DNA of 64,000 bases, taken from positions 1-64,000 of the forward strand of contig NZ_BJMM01000003.1 of assembly GCF_006539165.1 (NCBI RefSeq), written 5' to 3'. Every line of letters begins with the position of its first letter. The stretch's first letter is position 1. The translations under genes were made by a program, and so were the position numbers. The stretch comes from Streptomyces cacaoi (GTDB taxonomy: Bacteria; Actinomycetota; Actinomycetes; Streptomycetales; Streptomycetaceae). Shown here one piece after another: positions 20,483 to 30,576 of this stretch. The notes under the pieces were generated by a model that saw only the letters and a list, made by a program, of their open reading frames with translations, was not told where the DNA came from and did not search any database.

Positions 20483-20669
20483 CCCGGGCCGTGCGCCGCC
20501 GTGCTGCCCGACGCGCACCCGGCCGGTGCGGGCGGAGCCCCGAGGTCCGGTCGGCTCCCGCACCTGGAGCGCGTACTCGACGACGTCCCCTCGTGCGGGG
20601 GCGAGGAGCACGGCACCGGCCCGTGCGTGGACTGTCCGGCCGGCCGCGGACCCGTTCCGCGAGCGGGGT

Positions 20670-21800
20670 TCAGAGTTTGCGGGTGTCGCGGGGTTCCGCG
20701 TACGGCTCCTTGTCCGGTGGGTGGCCGTGCCGGATCGCGCGTGCGCGGTCCAGCTCCGCGTTGAGCGCCAGCCCGAGCAGCACGGCGATGTTGGAGATCC
20801 ACAGCCACACCAGGAAGATGATGATCCCCGCGAAGCTGCCGTAGGTCTTGTTGTAGCTGCTGAAGTTGGCCACGTAGACCGCGAACAGGGCCGAGGCGAC
20901 GAGCCAGATGACCACGGCGAGCAGGCTGCCGGGCGTCACCCAGCGGAAGCCGCGCCGGACGTTGGGCGCGGCCCAGTACAGCAGCGCCAGGATGAGGCTG
21001 AACAGCAGCACCATGACCGGCCACTTGGCGATGTTCCACACCAGTATCGCGGTGTCGCCGAGACCGATCAGCGAGCCCGTCCGCCGGGCCAGCGGTCCGG
21101 TGAAGACGACGCCGACGGCGATGCAGGCCAGCAGGACGACCACGACGACGGTGATGCCGAACCGGGTGGGCAGCGTCTTCCACACCGGGCGGCCCTCGCC
21201 GATGTCGTGGACGGCGTTGCCGGCCCGCATGAAGGCCGCGACGTAGCCGGAGGCCGACCACAGGGCGACCAGGATGCCGACGATCAGCCCGATGCTCGCC
21301 CGTCCGCCGCTGCTCTGGAGCTGATGGACCATCGTCTCCAGGATGTCGCGCGCCGCGCCGGGGGCGAGGCTGCCCACGTTCTTCAGCAGCGAGTCGGTGG
21401 TGGACCGGCCGAGGAGCCCGAGGATCGACAGCAGGGCGATCAGCGCCGGGAAGATCGAGAGCACTCCGTAGTACGTGAGCGCCGCCGCCCAGTCGCCGAG
21501 GTTGTCGTGCTTGTACTTCTTCCCGGTGCGCTTGAGCGCCTCGCGCCATGAGGTCTTCGGCAGCTGCGTCGGAGTCTTCGGCGGGCGCTCCTCGGACGCC
21601 GGCCGGTCCTTCGCCGTGTCCCGCGCGGGCTCGCTCTTCGCCGACTCCTTCGCCGATTCCTCGGCCGGTCCCTGTGCCGCCGGTTCCCGCGCCGCGGGCC
21701 CGTGCGCCGGTCGACGCGCCGGTTCTCCCTCCGCTGCTGCTCCCCCTGCCGGTCCCTCCGCCGGGGGGTGGCTCCCTTCGGGGCGCGGGCTCTCGGTCAT
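20670..21800 (-). CDS. YihY/virulence factor BrkB family membrane protein
   Basis: A 376-residue protein: an 80-residue Ala/Glu/Pro-rich cytoplasmic N-terminus, then six hydrophobic helices of the YihY/BrkB fold (LGDWAAALTYYGVLSIFPAL is the family signature) and a short charged C-terminus. Despite the historical name RNase BN, these are membrane proteins of uncertain function, perhaps transporters or lipid-related. Convergent with the CPBP gene. ATG at 21800. Confidence 0.9.
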   Translation of the reverse strand: MTESPRPEGSHPPAEGPAGGAAAEGEPARRPAHGPAAREPAAQGPAEESAKESAKSEPARDTAKDRPASEERPPKTPTQLPKTSWREALKRTGKKYKHDNLGDWAAALTYYGVLSIFPALIALLSILGLLGRSTTDSLLKNVGSLAPGAARDILETMVHQLQSSGGRASIGLIVGILVALWSASGYVAAFMRAGNAVHDIGEGRPVWKTLPTRFGITVVVVVLLACIAVGVVFTGPLARRTGSLIGLGDTAILVWNIAKWPVMVLLFSLILALLYWAAPNVRRGFRWVTPGSLLAVVIWLVASALFAVYVANFSSYNKTYGSFAGIIIFLVWLWISNIAVLLGLALNAELDRARAIRHGHPPDKEPYAEPRDTRKL

Positions 21801-21917
21801 GGTGACGGCCTTCCCGGTTGCCGGTTTTGTCCGGCTTCCGGGGTAACCACGTCCAGCGGGCGGAAACGCCGGGGCGGAGAAGGGGTGGGGGAGCGGGGCT
21901 TGTCGCTCGATAGCTTC

Positions 21918-21955
21918 CGATATATCGTTGAGGCATCGCGATGAGTCGACGATGC
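21918..21955. promoter_or_regulatory. paired palindromes, probable PadR autoregulatory site
   Basis: CGATATATCG (21918-21927) and CATCGCGATG (21934-21943) are two perfect 10-bp palindromes with centres 16 bp apart; a third half-site CGATGC at 21950-21955 pairs with GCATCG at 21933-21938. They lie 18-55 bases before the PadR start codon, where PadR regulators usually repress themselves. Confidence 0.65.
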
Positions 21956-21972
21956 AATGAGAGGAGATCGCG

Positions 21973-22668
21973 ATGCATCCCTACGCATACACACACGAGA
22001 CGACGCCCCGCTTCCGCTGGGGCGGTCACGAAGGCCGCGGCGGCCCGGCGCGCGGCGGTCACGGCCGTGGGCCCGGCAGGGGGTTCGCCCCCGGGGCCGG
22101 TCCCGAGTACGGGCCCGGCAGGGGGCGCTCGCCCTTCGGCGGGCCCGGCCCGTTCGGCCCGCAGTTCGGCGCGGGTCCGCCCTTCGGCGGCCGGGGGCGC
22201 GGGCGCGGGGGGCCGCGCGGCCGGGCCCGCCGGGGCGATGTGCGGGCCTCGATCCTCGCCCTGCTCAAGGACGGTCCCATGCACGGCTACGAGATGATCC
22301 AGGAGATCGCCGAGCGCAGCGGCGGCGTCTGGAAGCCCAGCCCCGGCTCCGTCTACCCCACTCTCCAGCTCCTGGAGGACGAGGGGCTGATCACGAGCGA
22401 GTCCGAGGGCGGCAAGAAGCGGTTCTCGCTCACCGGGAGCGGGCGCACCGAGGCCGAGGCCGGTCCCGAGGCGCCCTGGGAGGACGCCGCCGGGCGCGGT
22501 GGTGCCGAGCGCGAGTCCGTGCAGGAGGCGCGGGCGGCGGCCGGCGGGCTGGCCGCGGCGTTCCAGCAGGTGTGGGCGGCCGGGACGGACGAGCAGCGGG
22601 AGAAGGCGCTCACGGTCGTCAACGACGCGCGCAAGAAGCTATATCTGATCCTGGCCGAGGAGGAGTGA
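21973..22668 (+). CDS. PadR-family transcriptional regulator
   Basis: A 231-residue regulator. The first 85 residues are an unusual Gly/Arg/Pro-rich tail with RGR/GPG repeats; the PadR winged helix-turn-helix follows (about 85-165) with ILALLKDGPMHGYEMIQEI and PSPGSVYPTLQLLEDEGLI, then a helical dimerisation tail. PadR proteins sense phenolics, drugs or other ligands and often control transporters; none is adjacent here, so the main target may be elsewhere or itself. The start is supported by GAGGAG upstream of ATG 21973. Confidence 0.88.
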   Translation: MHPYAYTHETTPRFRWGGHEGRGGPARGGHGRGPGRGFAPGAGPEYGPGRGRSPFGGPGPFGPQFGAGPPFGGRGRGRGGPRGRARRGDVRASILALLKDGPMHGYEMIQEIAERSGGVWKPSPGSVYPTLQLLEDEGLITSESEGGKKRFSLTGSGRTEAEAGPEAPWEDAAGRGGAERESVQEARAAAGGLAAAFQQVWAAGTDEQREKALTVVNDARKKLYLILAEEE

Positions 22669-22959
22669 GCCGTGCGGTGGCCGGCGGGGTCGGGCTGTCC
22701 GCCCCGGCCCCCTCTCTTCCCGTGCTCGACGGTGCCCTCCGCGCTCTCCACGCGCTCCGCGCCGCCCGTGTCGTACGGGGCCTCCGCGCCCTCCGTGCCG
22801 CCCGCCGCCGCTGTGTGCCGTGCCCGTTCCGGAGCAGAGTGGGCCCGTCTCTCCTTCTCAGGGAGGAGAGGTGGGACCTCTGTGCGCAACTCCTGGCGGA
22901 TCGGCATATGCCACGGGGTGCGGATGAACCCGCGGCTGTGCATGTGATGTGGTGGTTGG

Positions 22960-23487
22960 GTGCACAGCTCTACACCGTCCAGCGAATCAGCCGGCGCCGC
23001 GGTCGAGGACCAGGTCAGCGATGCTCTCGCGACCATGGTCGCCACCGCGCGTCGCCGTGCGGCCCGCGACGGTGACCGGCAGATCGACACGGCGCATCTG
23101 CTGCACAGCATCCTGGAGGCGGACCGCGAGGTCTGGGAGCTGCTGGACGGGGGCAGCCCGCAGGTCGGCCGGCTGCTGGGGTATCTCGTGCAGCGCAGCA
23201 TCGGCTACGGGCTGCGCTGGCAGAGCAGTGTCGAGGACTCCGGGGCCGTGCCCGCGCTGAGCGAGCAGCCCGAGGGGCTGCCCGGGTGGTCGCCGAGCGC
23301 CACCGCAGCGCTGGATCTCGGCGTCCGGCGCGCCGCCCGCCGGGGTGCCGAGCGGGCCGAGGGCATCGATCTGTTCGCGGGCATCGTCGCCGACGAGGAG
23401 TGCCGGGGTGCCGAGGTGCTGCACCGGGCCGGCGTGGACTGCGGCGCCCTCGCCGAGCGGCTGGGGGTGTCCGGCGGCTCGGTGTGA
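22960..23487 (+). CDS. Clp N-terminal (R) domain protein without ATPase
   Basis: A 175-residue protein made of a double ClpA/ClpB N-terminal repeat: one unit around DALATMVATARRRAARDG-DRQIDTAHLLHSIL, the second around ATAALDLGVRRAARRG and IDLFAGIVADEECRGAEVL. No AAA+ module follows. Stand-alone Clp N-domain proteins in actinobacteria may act as adaptors for ClpC/ClpP or as substrate traps (inference). GTG 22960 lacks a strong ribosome site. Confidence 0.8.
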   Translation: MHSSTPSSESAGAAVEDQVSDALATMVATARRRAARDGDRQIDTAHLLHSILEADREVWELLDGGSPQVGRLLGYLVQRSIGYGLRWQSSVEDSGAVPALSEQPEGLPGWSPSATAALDLGVRRAARRGAERAEGIDLFAGIVADEECRGAEVLHRAGVDCGALAERLGVSGGSV

Positions 23488-23604
23488 GCCGTACGACGCG
23501 GTGCCGGAGCGCCTTTGCCGTGTGACGCCGCGCCGAGTGCCTTCGCCGCGCGGGCCGGGCCCGTCCTGTGGCGGTGGGTGCCGTCGCCCGGGGTCCCGCG
23601 CCAT

Positions 23605-23644
23605 GCCTGTCCGGGCCTGTCCGGGCCTGCCAGGGCCTGCCAGG
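23605..23644 (+). repeat. four tandem 10-bp units
   Basis: Two copies of GCCTGTCCGG followed by two copies of GCCTGCCAGG, period 10 bp. Non-coding; too short and regular for a CRISPR array, and it lies too far upstream to overlap the IclR operator. Confidence 0.75.
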
Positions 23645-23741
23645 ACGGATGGATTCCGAGGTGCTGTCCGGATGTGCCGTCCCTGTGCTGTCGTCCCGTT
23701 CCCGGCGTTGCCCCCTGCGGGCGCCGCGCCTAGAGTGAACG

Positions 23742-23774
23742 TCCGGTATTCCGAGCAGAGTTCGGGATACCGAA
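23742..23774. promoter_or_regulatory. IclR-type operator upstream of the lactonase transcription unit
   Basis: CGGTATTCCGA (23744-23754) and TCGGGATACCG (to 23772) form an 11-bp inverted repeat with one mismatch and a 7-base spacer. Each arm read outward matches GTTCGGTATYYCGAA; the same element recurs at 32863 before the divergent-facing catabolic operon. It lies about 70 bases before the IclR start codon, so autoregulation is likely. Confidence 0.65.
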
Positions 23775-23839
23775 CTTCTGAGCGGAGACGCGGAGGCGCG
23801 TGGACGCGCGACGCGCAACCCCGAGAGAGGGAGGGGCGG

Positions 23840-24613
23840 ATGGGGCGCCTCGTGCCGGCGGTCACCCGGGCACTGGACGTACTGGAACTGTTCCTCGACG
23901 GGCCCGACACCTGGTCGGCGCCGGAGATCACCCGCAGGCTCGGACTCCCGCGGACGACCGCGCACGAGCTGGTGACGACGCTCGTCGCACGCAACTACCT
24001 CACACCGCTGCCGGACCAGCCGGGTCGCTACCGGCTGGGCGTGCGCGCCTACCAGCTGGGCAGCCGGTACGCCGAGCAGCTCGATCTGGCGGCCGAGGGG
24101 CAGGACGTCGCCCGGCGGGTCGCCGCCGACTGCGAGGAGACGGTGCATGTGGCCCTGCTGGAGGGCACCGACGTGATCTACGTCGCCAAGGTCGACAGCA
24201 CCCAGGCCGTCCGGATGGTGTCGGCGGCCGGACGCCGGCTTCCCGCGCACTGCACCGCCGTCGGCAAGATGCTGCTGGCCTGTCTGCCGGACGGGGTGCG
24301 GCAGGAGCGGATCCCGGCGGACGCCGAACTGACGGCGCTCACCGGGCAGTCCGTCACCGACCCGGCGGCGCTCCACCGCGAGCTGGCCGCGATCCGGGAG
24401 CGCGGGACGGCGGTCGAGGAACGCGAGTCCAACCCCGATGTCGCCTGTGTGGCGGCGCCGGTGCGGGACGCGCAGGACACCGTCGTCGCGGCACTCAGCA
24501 TCTCCGTGCCCATGGTGCGCTGGAGCGAGGAGCGCCGGGCCGAGCTGTCCGGGCTGGCGCTGAGCGGCGCGGCGGAGCTGTCCCGCAGGCTCGGCAGCCG
24601 GAGGCAGCGGTGA
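23840..24613 (+). CDS. IclR-family regulator of the sugar catabolic cluster
   Basis: A 257-residue regulator with an N-terminal winged helix-turn-helix (about 1-65: TRALDVLELFLDGPDTWSAP, then TTAHELVTTL) and the C-terminal IclR effector domain (about 75-250), including the conserved AVGKMLLACLP and the RERGTAVEERESNPDVACVA segment. Family members sense small organic acids. ATG 23840 is chosen because a GAGAGAGGGAGGG ribosome site lies at 23823-23835; an in-frame start at 23345 overlaps the upstream gene and is not credible. Its stop overlaps the lactonase start by 4 bases, tying regulator and enzyme into one operon. Confidence 0.9.
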   Translation: MGRLVPAVTRALDVLELFLDGPDTWSAPEITRRLGLPRTTAHELVTTLVARNYLTPLPDQPGRYRLGVRAYQLGSRYAEQLDLAAEGQDVARRVAADCEETVHVALLEGTDVIYVAKVDSTQAVRMVSAAGRRLPAHCTAVGKMLLACLPDGVRQERIPADAELTALTGQSVTDPAALHRELAAIRERGTAVEERESNPDVACVAAPVRDAQDTVVAALSISVPMVRWSEERRAELSGLALSGAAELSRRLGSRRQR

Positions 24614-25476
24614 GCGCCCCGGCGCGGCAGGGCCGGGTGCGGGTCGCGGTCGCCGCCCGGGCGGAACTCGGCGAGGGACCGGTGTGGGACGCCGCCCGCG
24701 AGCGGCTGGTGTGGGTGGACATCCTCGGCTCACGCGTCCACACCTACGCGCCGGACAGCGGGGTGCGCACGGTGCTGGCCACCGAGCAGCACGTCGGCGC
24801 CGCCCATCCGCGCGCCGCCGGCGGCCTCGTCGTCAACCTGCGGGACGGCGTGGGCCGTTACGACACCGAGGGGCGCTTCTCCTGGCTGCACCGCGCGCCC
24901 GTCCCCGGGCGGCGCGGCAACGACGCGGCGGTCGCACCGGACGGTGCGCTGTGGGCCGGCAGCATGCGCTACGACGAGGCCGCCGGCGGGGGCGAGCTGA
25001 TCCGGGTCGGCGCGGACGGGTCGGTCGCCACCGTGCTGGACGACGTGGCCGTCAGCAACGGCACGGGCTGGAGCCCGGACGGCGGCCGGATGTACTACGT
25101 GGACACCCCCACACGCCGGATCGATGTGCTGACCTGCCGTGGTGCGCGGGTGCTCGACCGGCGGCCGCTGGCCGAGGTGGAGCCCGGCGCCGGCAGCCCC
25201 GACGGGCTGACCGTCGACGCGGAGGGCTGTGTGTGGGTCGCCCTGTGGGACGGCTTCGCACTGCGCCGCTACACCCCCGAGGGGCGGCTGGAGCGCACCG
25301 TGCCGCTGCCGGTGCCCCGGCCGACGTCCTGCGCGTTCGGCGGCCCGGGGCTGCGCGACCTCTACATCACGACCGCGCGTACCGGAACCGACCCCGATCG
25401 GTATCCGCTCGCCGGGTCGCTGCTCGTCCTGCCGGACGCGGGCCGCGGGCTGCCGCCCACCCCGTTCGCGGGCTGA
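24610..25476 (+). CDS. SMP-30/gluconolactonase family sugar lactonase
   Basis: A 288-residue six-bladed beta-propeller. Metal-site residues of the SMP-30 family can be placed: Glu in ELGEGPVW, Asn in RRGNDAAVAPDG, Asn in SNGTGWSPDG and Asp in SPDGLTVDAEG. These enzymes open aldono-lactones to aldonic acids, the step after a sugar 1-dehydrogenase. Start GTG 24610 overlaps the IclR stop (GTGA). Converges with the ABC permease gene; a strong hairpin lies between. Substrate not readable, but the ChvE-type transporter nearby suggests a pentose or galactose-like lactone. Confidence 0.88.
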   Translation: MSAPARQGRVRVAVAARAELGEGPVWDAARERLVWVDILGSRVHTYAPDSGVRTVLATEQHVGAAHPRAAGGLVVNLRDGVGRYDTEGRFSWLHRAPVPGRRGNDAAVAPDGALWAGSMRYDEAAGGGELIRVGADGSVATVLDDVAVSNGTGWSPDGGRMYYVDTPTRRIDVLTCRGARVLDRRPLAEVEPGAGSPDGLTVDAEGCVWVALWDGFALRRYTPEGRLERTVPLPVPRPTSCAFGGPGLRDLYITTARTGTDPDRYPLAGSLLVLPDAGRGLPPTPFAG

Positions 25477-25515
25477 GTCCGCGCGCCCTCGCGGGCCGGG
25501 ACCGCGGCAGGTCGG

Positions 25516-25547
25516 GTCCCCGCGCGTCCGGCCGGACGCGCGGGGAC
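25516..25547. terminator. perfect 14-bp hairpin between convergent operons
   Basis: GTCCCCGCGCGTCC, loop GGCC, GGACGCGCGGGGAC: perfect 14-bp stem midway between the lactonase stop (25476) and the permease stop (25556). Symmetric, so it can serve both strands. Confidence 0.8.
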
Positions 25548-25555
25548 ACCGTGGG

Positions 25556-26788
25556 CTACGAGCCCGTCCTGCGTTTGTTCCACACGTCGAAGCCCACCGC
25601 CGCCAGCAGCACGAGCCCCTTGATGACCTGCTGGTAGTCGGTGCCGATGCCCACCAGCGACATCCCGTTGTTGAGCACGCCCAGCACCAGGCCGCCGATC
25701 ACGGCGCCCATCACGGTGCCCACGCCGCCGCTCATCGAGGCGCCGCCGATGAACGAGGCCGCGATCGCCTCCAGTTCGAACATGGTGCCCGCGTTCGGCG
25801 TCGCCGCGTTCAGCCGTGCCGCGTAGACACAGCCCGCCAGCGCCGCGAGCAGGCCCATGTTGACGAAGACGAGGAACGTCACCCGCTGGTCCTTGACGCC
25901 GGACAGCTTGGCCGCCGCCTTGTTGCCGCCCAGCGCGTAGATGTGCCGCCCGATGACCGCGTTGCGCATCACGAAGCCCAGCCCGATCAGCAGCACGCAC
26001 ATCAGCAGCAGCACCACCGGCACGCCCCGGAAGCTCGCCAGGGTCAGGGTGAAGGCCACCAGCGCGGCCACGATCGCCACGCACTTGAGGAGCCACAGCC
26101 CGAGCGGCAGCACCTCCAGTTCGTAGGCGAGCTGGGCCCGCCGGTCGCGCCACTCCTTCCACAGCAGCGCGACGATCAGCAGCAGCCCGATGACCAGCGT
26201 CGGGTTGTGGTACTGGGTGTACGGGCCCATCTCGGGGAGGAAGCCCTGGGCGATGTTCTGGAAGCCCTTGGGGAACGGCGCGATCGACTGGCCCTCCAGC
26301 ACGATCTGGGTCGCGCCGCGGAAGAGCAGCATCCCCGCCAGGGTCACGATGAACGAGGGGATGCCGATATAGGCGACCCAGAAGCCCTGCCAGGCGCCGG
26401 CCGCCGCGCCGATCAGCAGCGAGACGATCAGCGCGAGCACCCAGGGCACATCGTGTTTGACCATCATCACGGCCGAGAGGGCACCGACGAAGCCGACCAG
26501 GGAGCCGACGGACAGATCGATGTGCCCGGCGATGATGACCAGCATCATGCCCATGGCCAGGATGAGGATGTAGCCGTTCTGCTGGATCAGGTTGGAGACG
26601 TTGTTCGGCAGCAGCAGCGTGCCGTCGGTCCATATCTGGAACAGCACGACGATGAAGACCAGCGCGATCAGCATGCCGTACTGGCGCATGTTGGTGCGCA
26701 GGCTGTTCAGCAGCGCCGCGCCGGCGGACCGCCGTCCGGGGCCGCCGTCCGGGGGAGTGCCGGTGGGGGTGGTCGTGGTGGTGGTCAT
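25556..26788 (-). CDS. mmsB: multiple-monosaccharide ABC transporter permease
   Basis: A 410-residue inner-membrane permease of the sugar ABC family (XylH/GguB type), with roughly ten or more hydrophobic helices. Family signatures: AGHIDLSVGSLVGF near residue 90, and the C-terminal GGASMSGGVGTVMGAVIGG loop that contacts the ATPase. The length above 400 and the internal insertion near 220-245 (LLWKEWRDRRAQL) are typical of the GguB/MmsB branch that pairs with ChvE. Last gene of the six-gene minus-strand operon, 25 bases downstream of the ATPase gene. Confidence 0.93.
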   Translation of the reverse strand: MTTTTTTPTGTPPDGGPGRRSAGAALLNSLRTNMRQYGMLIALVFIVVLFQIWTDGTLLLPNNVSNLIQQNGYILILAMGMMLVIIAGHIDLSVGSLVGFVGALSAVMMVKHDVPWVLALIVSLLIGAAAGAWQGFWVAYIGIPSFIVTLAGMLLFRGATQIVLEGQSIAPFPKGFQNIAQGFLPEMGPYTQYHNPTLVIGLLLIVALLWKEWRDRRAQLAYELEVLPLGLWLLKCVAIVAALVAFTLTLASFRGVPVVLLLMCVLLIGLGFVMRNAVIGRHIYALGGNKAAAKLSGVKDQRVTFLVFVNMGLLAALAGCVYAARLNAATPNAGTMFELEAIAASFIGGASMSGGVGTVMGAVIGGLVLGVLNNGMSLVGIGTDYQQVIKGLVLLAAVGFDVWNKRRTGS

Positions 26789-26813
26789 GTGGGACCTCAG
26801 CCTCTGTCCTGGG

Positions 26814-28369
<1,556 letters not shown>

Positions 28370-28373
<4 letters not shown>

Positions 28374-29530
28374 GTGAGCTGCCCTGCCTTGTAGTAGCCG
28401 TCCTCGACGAGCCGCTGGACGTTGGACTTGTCGATGCTCACCGGGTCCAGCAGATAGGAGGGGACGACCTTCTTGCCGTTGTCGTAGGTCTTCGTGTCGT
28501 TGACCTCGGGCTTCTTCCCGGTGAGCACGGCGTCGCCCATCTGCACGGCCTGCCGGGCGAGTTTGCGGGTGTCCTTGTAGACGGTCTGCGTCTGGTTCCC
28601 GGCCAGGATCGACTTGACGGAGGCCAGCTCGGCGTCCTGCCCGGTCACCACGGGGTAGGGCTTGGCCTTGGTGCCGTAGCCGGCGCTCTTGAGCGCGGAG
28701 ATGATGCCGATGGAGATCCCGTCGTACGGGGAGAGCACCGCGTCGACGTCCTCGGAGCCGTAGTTCTTGCTGATCAGGTCGTCCATCCGCTTCTGCGCCG
28801 TGCCTCCGTCCCAGCGCAGCGTGGTGGCCTGGTTCATCTTCGTCTGGTGCGAGCGGACGCGGAGCTGTCCGCTCTTGAAGTACGGGCGCAGCACCTTCAT
28901 GGCGCCGTTCCAGAAGTACCGGGTGTTGTTGTCGTCCGGGGAGCCGGCGAACAGCTCGATGTCGAACGTCTCGTCCTTCTTCTCCTTGAGCCGCAGCTTG
29001 TCCACCAGGTACTGGCCCTGGAGGCGGCCGACCCGCTCGTTGTCGAAGGAGGCGTAGTAGTCGACGTTCTCGGTGCCGAGGATGAGCCGGTCGTAGGAGA
29101 TGACGGGGATGCCGGCGTCCTTGGCCCGCCGGAGCACATCGGTGAGGGCCGAGCCGTCGATGGCGGCGATGACGAGCAGCCGGTGCCCCTTGGCGATCAT
29201 GTTCTCCACCTGGGCGACCTGGTTCTCCACCTTGTCGTCGCCGAACTGGAGGTCGGCCTCGTAGCCCGCCTTCTCGAACTGCCGGGCCATGTTCTTGCCG
29301 TCGGCTATCCAGCGCTCGGAGGACTTGGTGGGCATCGCGAGGCCGACGGTGCCGCCCTTGCCCTTGTCCGGCCGGTACCGGCTGCCGCCCTTGGCCTCCT
29401 GGCCACAGGCGGCGAGCGAGACGACGAGCAGCGCGGCGGCGGTCAGCGCCGCGACGCCTCTGCGGCGGCGTCGGGGATCCGGCGTGCCGTACCGCCGGGG
29501 CCGCACGGGATCCGGTGTGCGGGTGTGCAT
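28370..29530 (-). CDS. chvE: ChvE-type sugar-binding lipoprotein
   Basis: A 386-residue exported lipoprotein that captures monosaccharides for the MmsAB importer. An Arg-rich N-terminus, a hydrophobic h-region and the lipobox LAAC with lipidated C42 are clear. The mature part is a periplasmic-binding fold of the ribose/galactose class: [60 protein letters not shown] (with P before Y), VTGQDAEL. ChvE relatives bind L-arabinose, D-xylose, D-galactose or D-fucose. Start ATG 29530 follows GAGAGGAGCT. Two bases separate it from the stop of the upstream U32-like gene. Confidence 0.93.
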
Positions 29531-29532
29531 GG

Positions 29533-30504
29533 TCAGCTCCTCTCGGGCAGGGGAAAGCGCTGGAGCGGGCCCGGGAGGCGGGAGCCGGGCGGAGACATGC
29601 CGCCGTCCGCGCCCAGCCGGGCGAGCAGATCGAGGGCGAGCCGGCCCCGGCGCACCCGCTCGCGCGCGGAGTCCAGGGCGAGGGCGCGCAGATGGGCGCC
29701 GTAGGGGTAGATCCCCGGGGCCTTGCTCAGGCCGAACTTCAGATACAGGGGCGCGCCGCGCCGGATCAGCTCGGCCGCTTCGTACATCCGCACATAGCCG
29801 CCGAGGTCGTCGGGCGCCTCCAGATAGAGGTCCATGGGCGCGCGGCTGAACCGGCGGATCTCCGTCAGGTGCTGGAGCGTCAGATCGGAGGGGATGTTGA
29901 GGGAGTCGGCGCCGAGCCGCTCGTGGATGCCGTAGGCGACGGGGTTCACGGGGCCGATGAGCGCGGAGACCTTGAGCGTGGTGTCGGCGGGCAGTTCGCC
30001 GGCGGCACGCAGCCGGTGCAGCAGCCACAGGACGCCCTCGTCGGCGACGAGGAGGCAGCGGACACCGAGCGCGGTGGCGCGCTGCGCGTCCTCGACGCAT
30101 GCGGCGACGGCGTCGTGCCCGCGGGCGCGTGCCCCGCCCCCGCCGCTGTCGGTGCGGGTGGCGGCGCCGATGTCCCAGGTGCCGCGGGGCCCGGTGAACA
30201 GGCACAGCTCGATGTCGTGTGCCGCGCAGGCCGCCACCATCTCGCTGATCTCGGCGTCGGTCAGCATCCAGACGCCGCTGCCCTGACTGATCCGGTGGAT
30301 GGGGACATCGAGCGCCCGGGCGGTCTCCAGCACGGTGGCGAGCGCCTCCGGGCCCTCGCAGGAGGGCACTTCGGTGCGCCAGGTGCCGCCGTCGGGAAAG
30401 GTGTACGGGGAGGCGTCGTCGGGATGTTCGGGCGGTGCGGCGAGGCCCAGCGCGGCCAGTGCGGAGGCGCCGGGCCGTCGGGGTCCTGCGGAGTGTGAAG
30501 TCAC
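29533..30504 (-). CDS. U32-peptidase-like TIM-barrel protein in the sugar operon
   Basis: A 323-residue cytoplasmic protein. The pattern of strands and loops ([91 protein letters not shown]) suggests a TIM barrel like U32-family proteins; several Streptomyces relatives carry that label. There is no signal peptide and no obvious protease site, so a sugar-acid aldolase- or isomerase-type enzyme for the pathway is an open alternative. GTG 30504 is preferred over GTG 30531 because GGGAG lies 5-9 bases before it. Same operon as the transporter. Confidence 0.6.
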   Translation of the reverse strand: MTSHSAGPRRPGASALAALGLAAPPEHPDDASPYTFPDGGTWRTEVPSCEGPEALATVLETARALDVPIHRISQGSGVWMLTDAEISEMVAACAAHDIELCLFTGPRGTWDIGAATRTDSGGGGARARGHDAVAACVEDAQRATALGVRCLLVADEGVLWLLHRLRAAGELPADTTLKVSALIGPVNPVAYGIHERLGADSLNIPSDLTLQHLTEIRRFSRAPMDLYLEAPDDLGGYVRMYEAAELIRRGAPLYLKFGLSKAPGIYPYGAHLRALALDSARERVRRGRLALDLLARLGADGGMSPPGSRLPGPLQRFPLPERS

Positions 30505-30576
30505 GGTTCTCCCGGGGGTGTTCGGTGTCACGGAGGCCGGGACGGCGACCGGGTGTGCGGTGGCCGGGGCCGGGTG

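Larger units (their letters stand above)
23488..23839. other. intergenic region with 10-bp repeats and IclR operator
   Basis: About 350 non-coding bases. It contains four tandem 10-bp units at 23605-23644 and the operator-like inverted repeat at 23742-23774. No credible small gene. Confidence 0.55.

Noticed and set aside
15767..20611. Open frame of about 1,600 codons on the minus strand
   Set aside because: It crosses the GCS2-type gene (plus strand), the VWA gene in another frame, and the CPBP gene. Composition is repetitive Arg/Gly/Ala with no domain; a frame shadow.
23605..23644. Possible CRISPR-like array
   Set aside because: Units are 10 bp, directly abutting, without unique spacers, and no cas gene is near.
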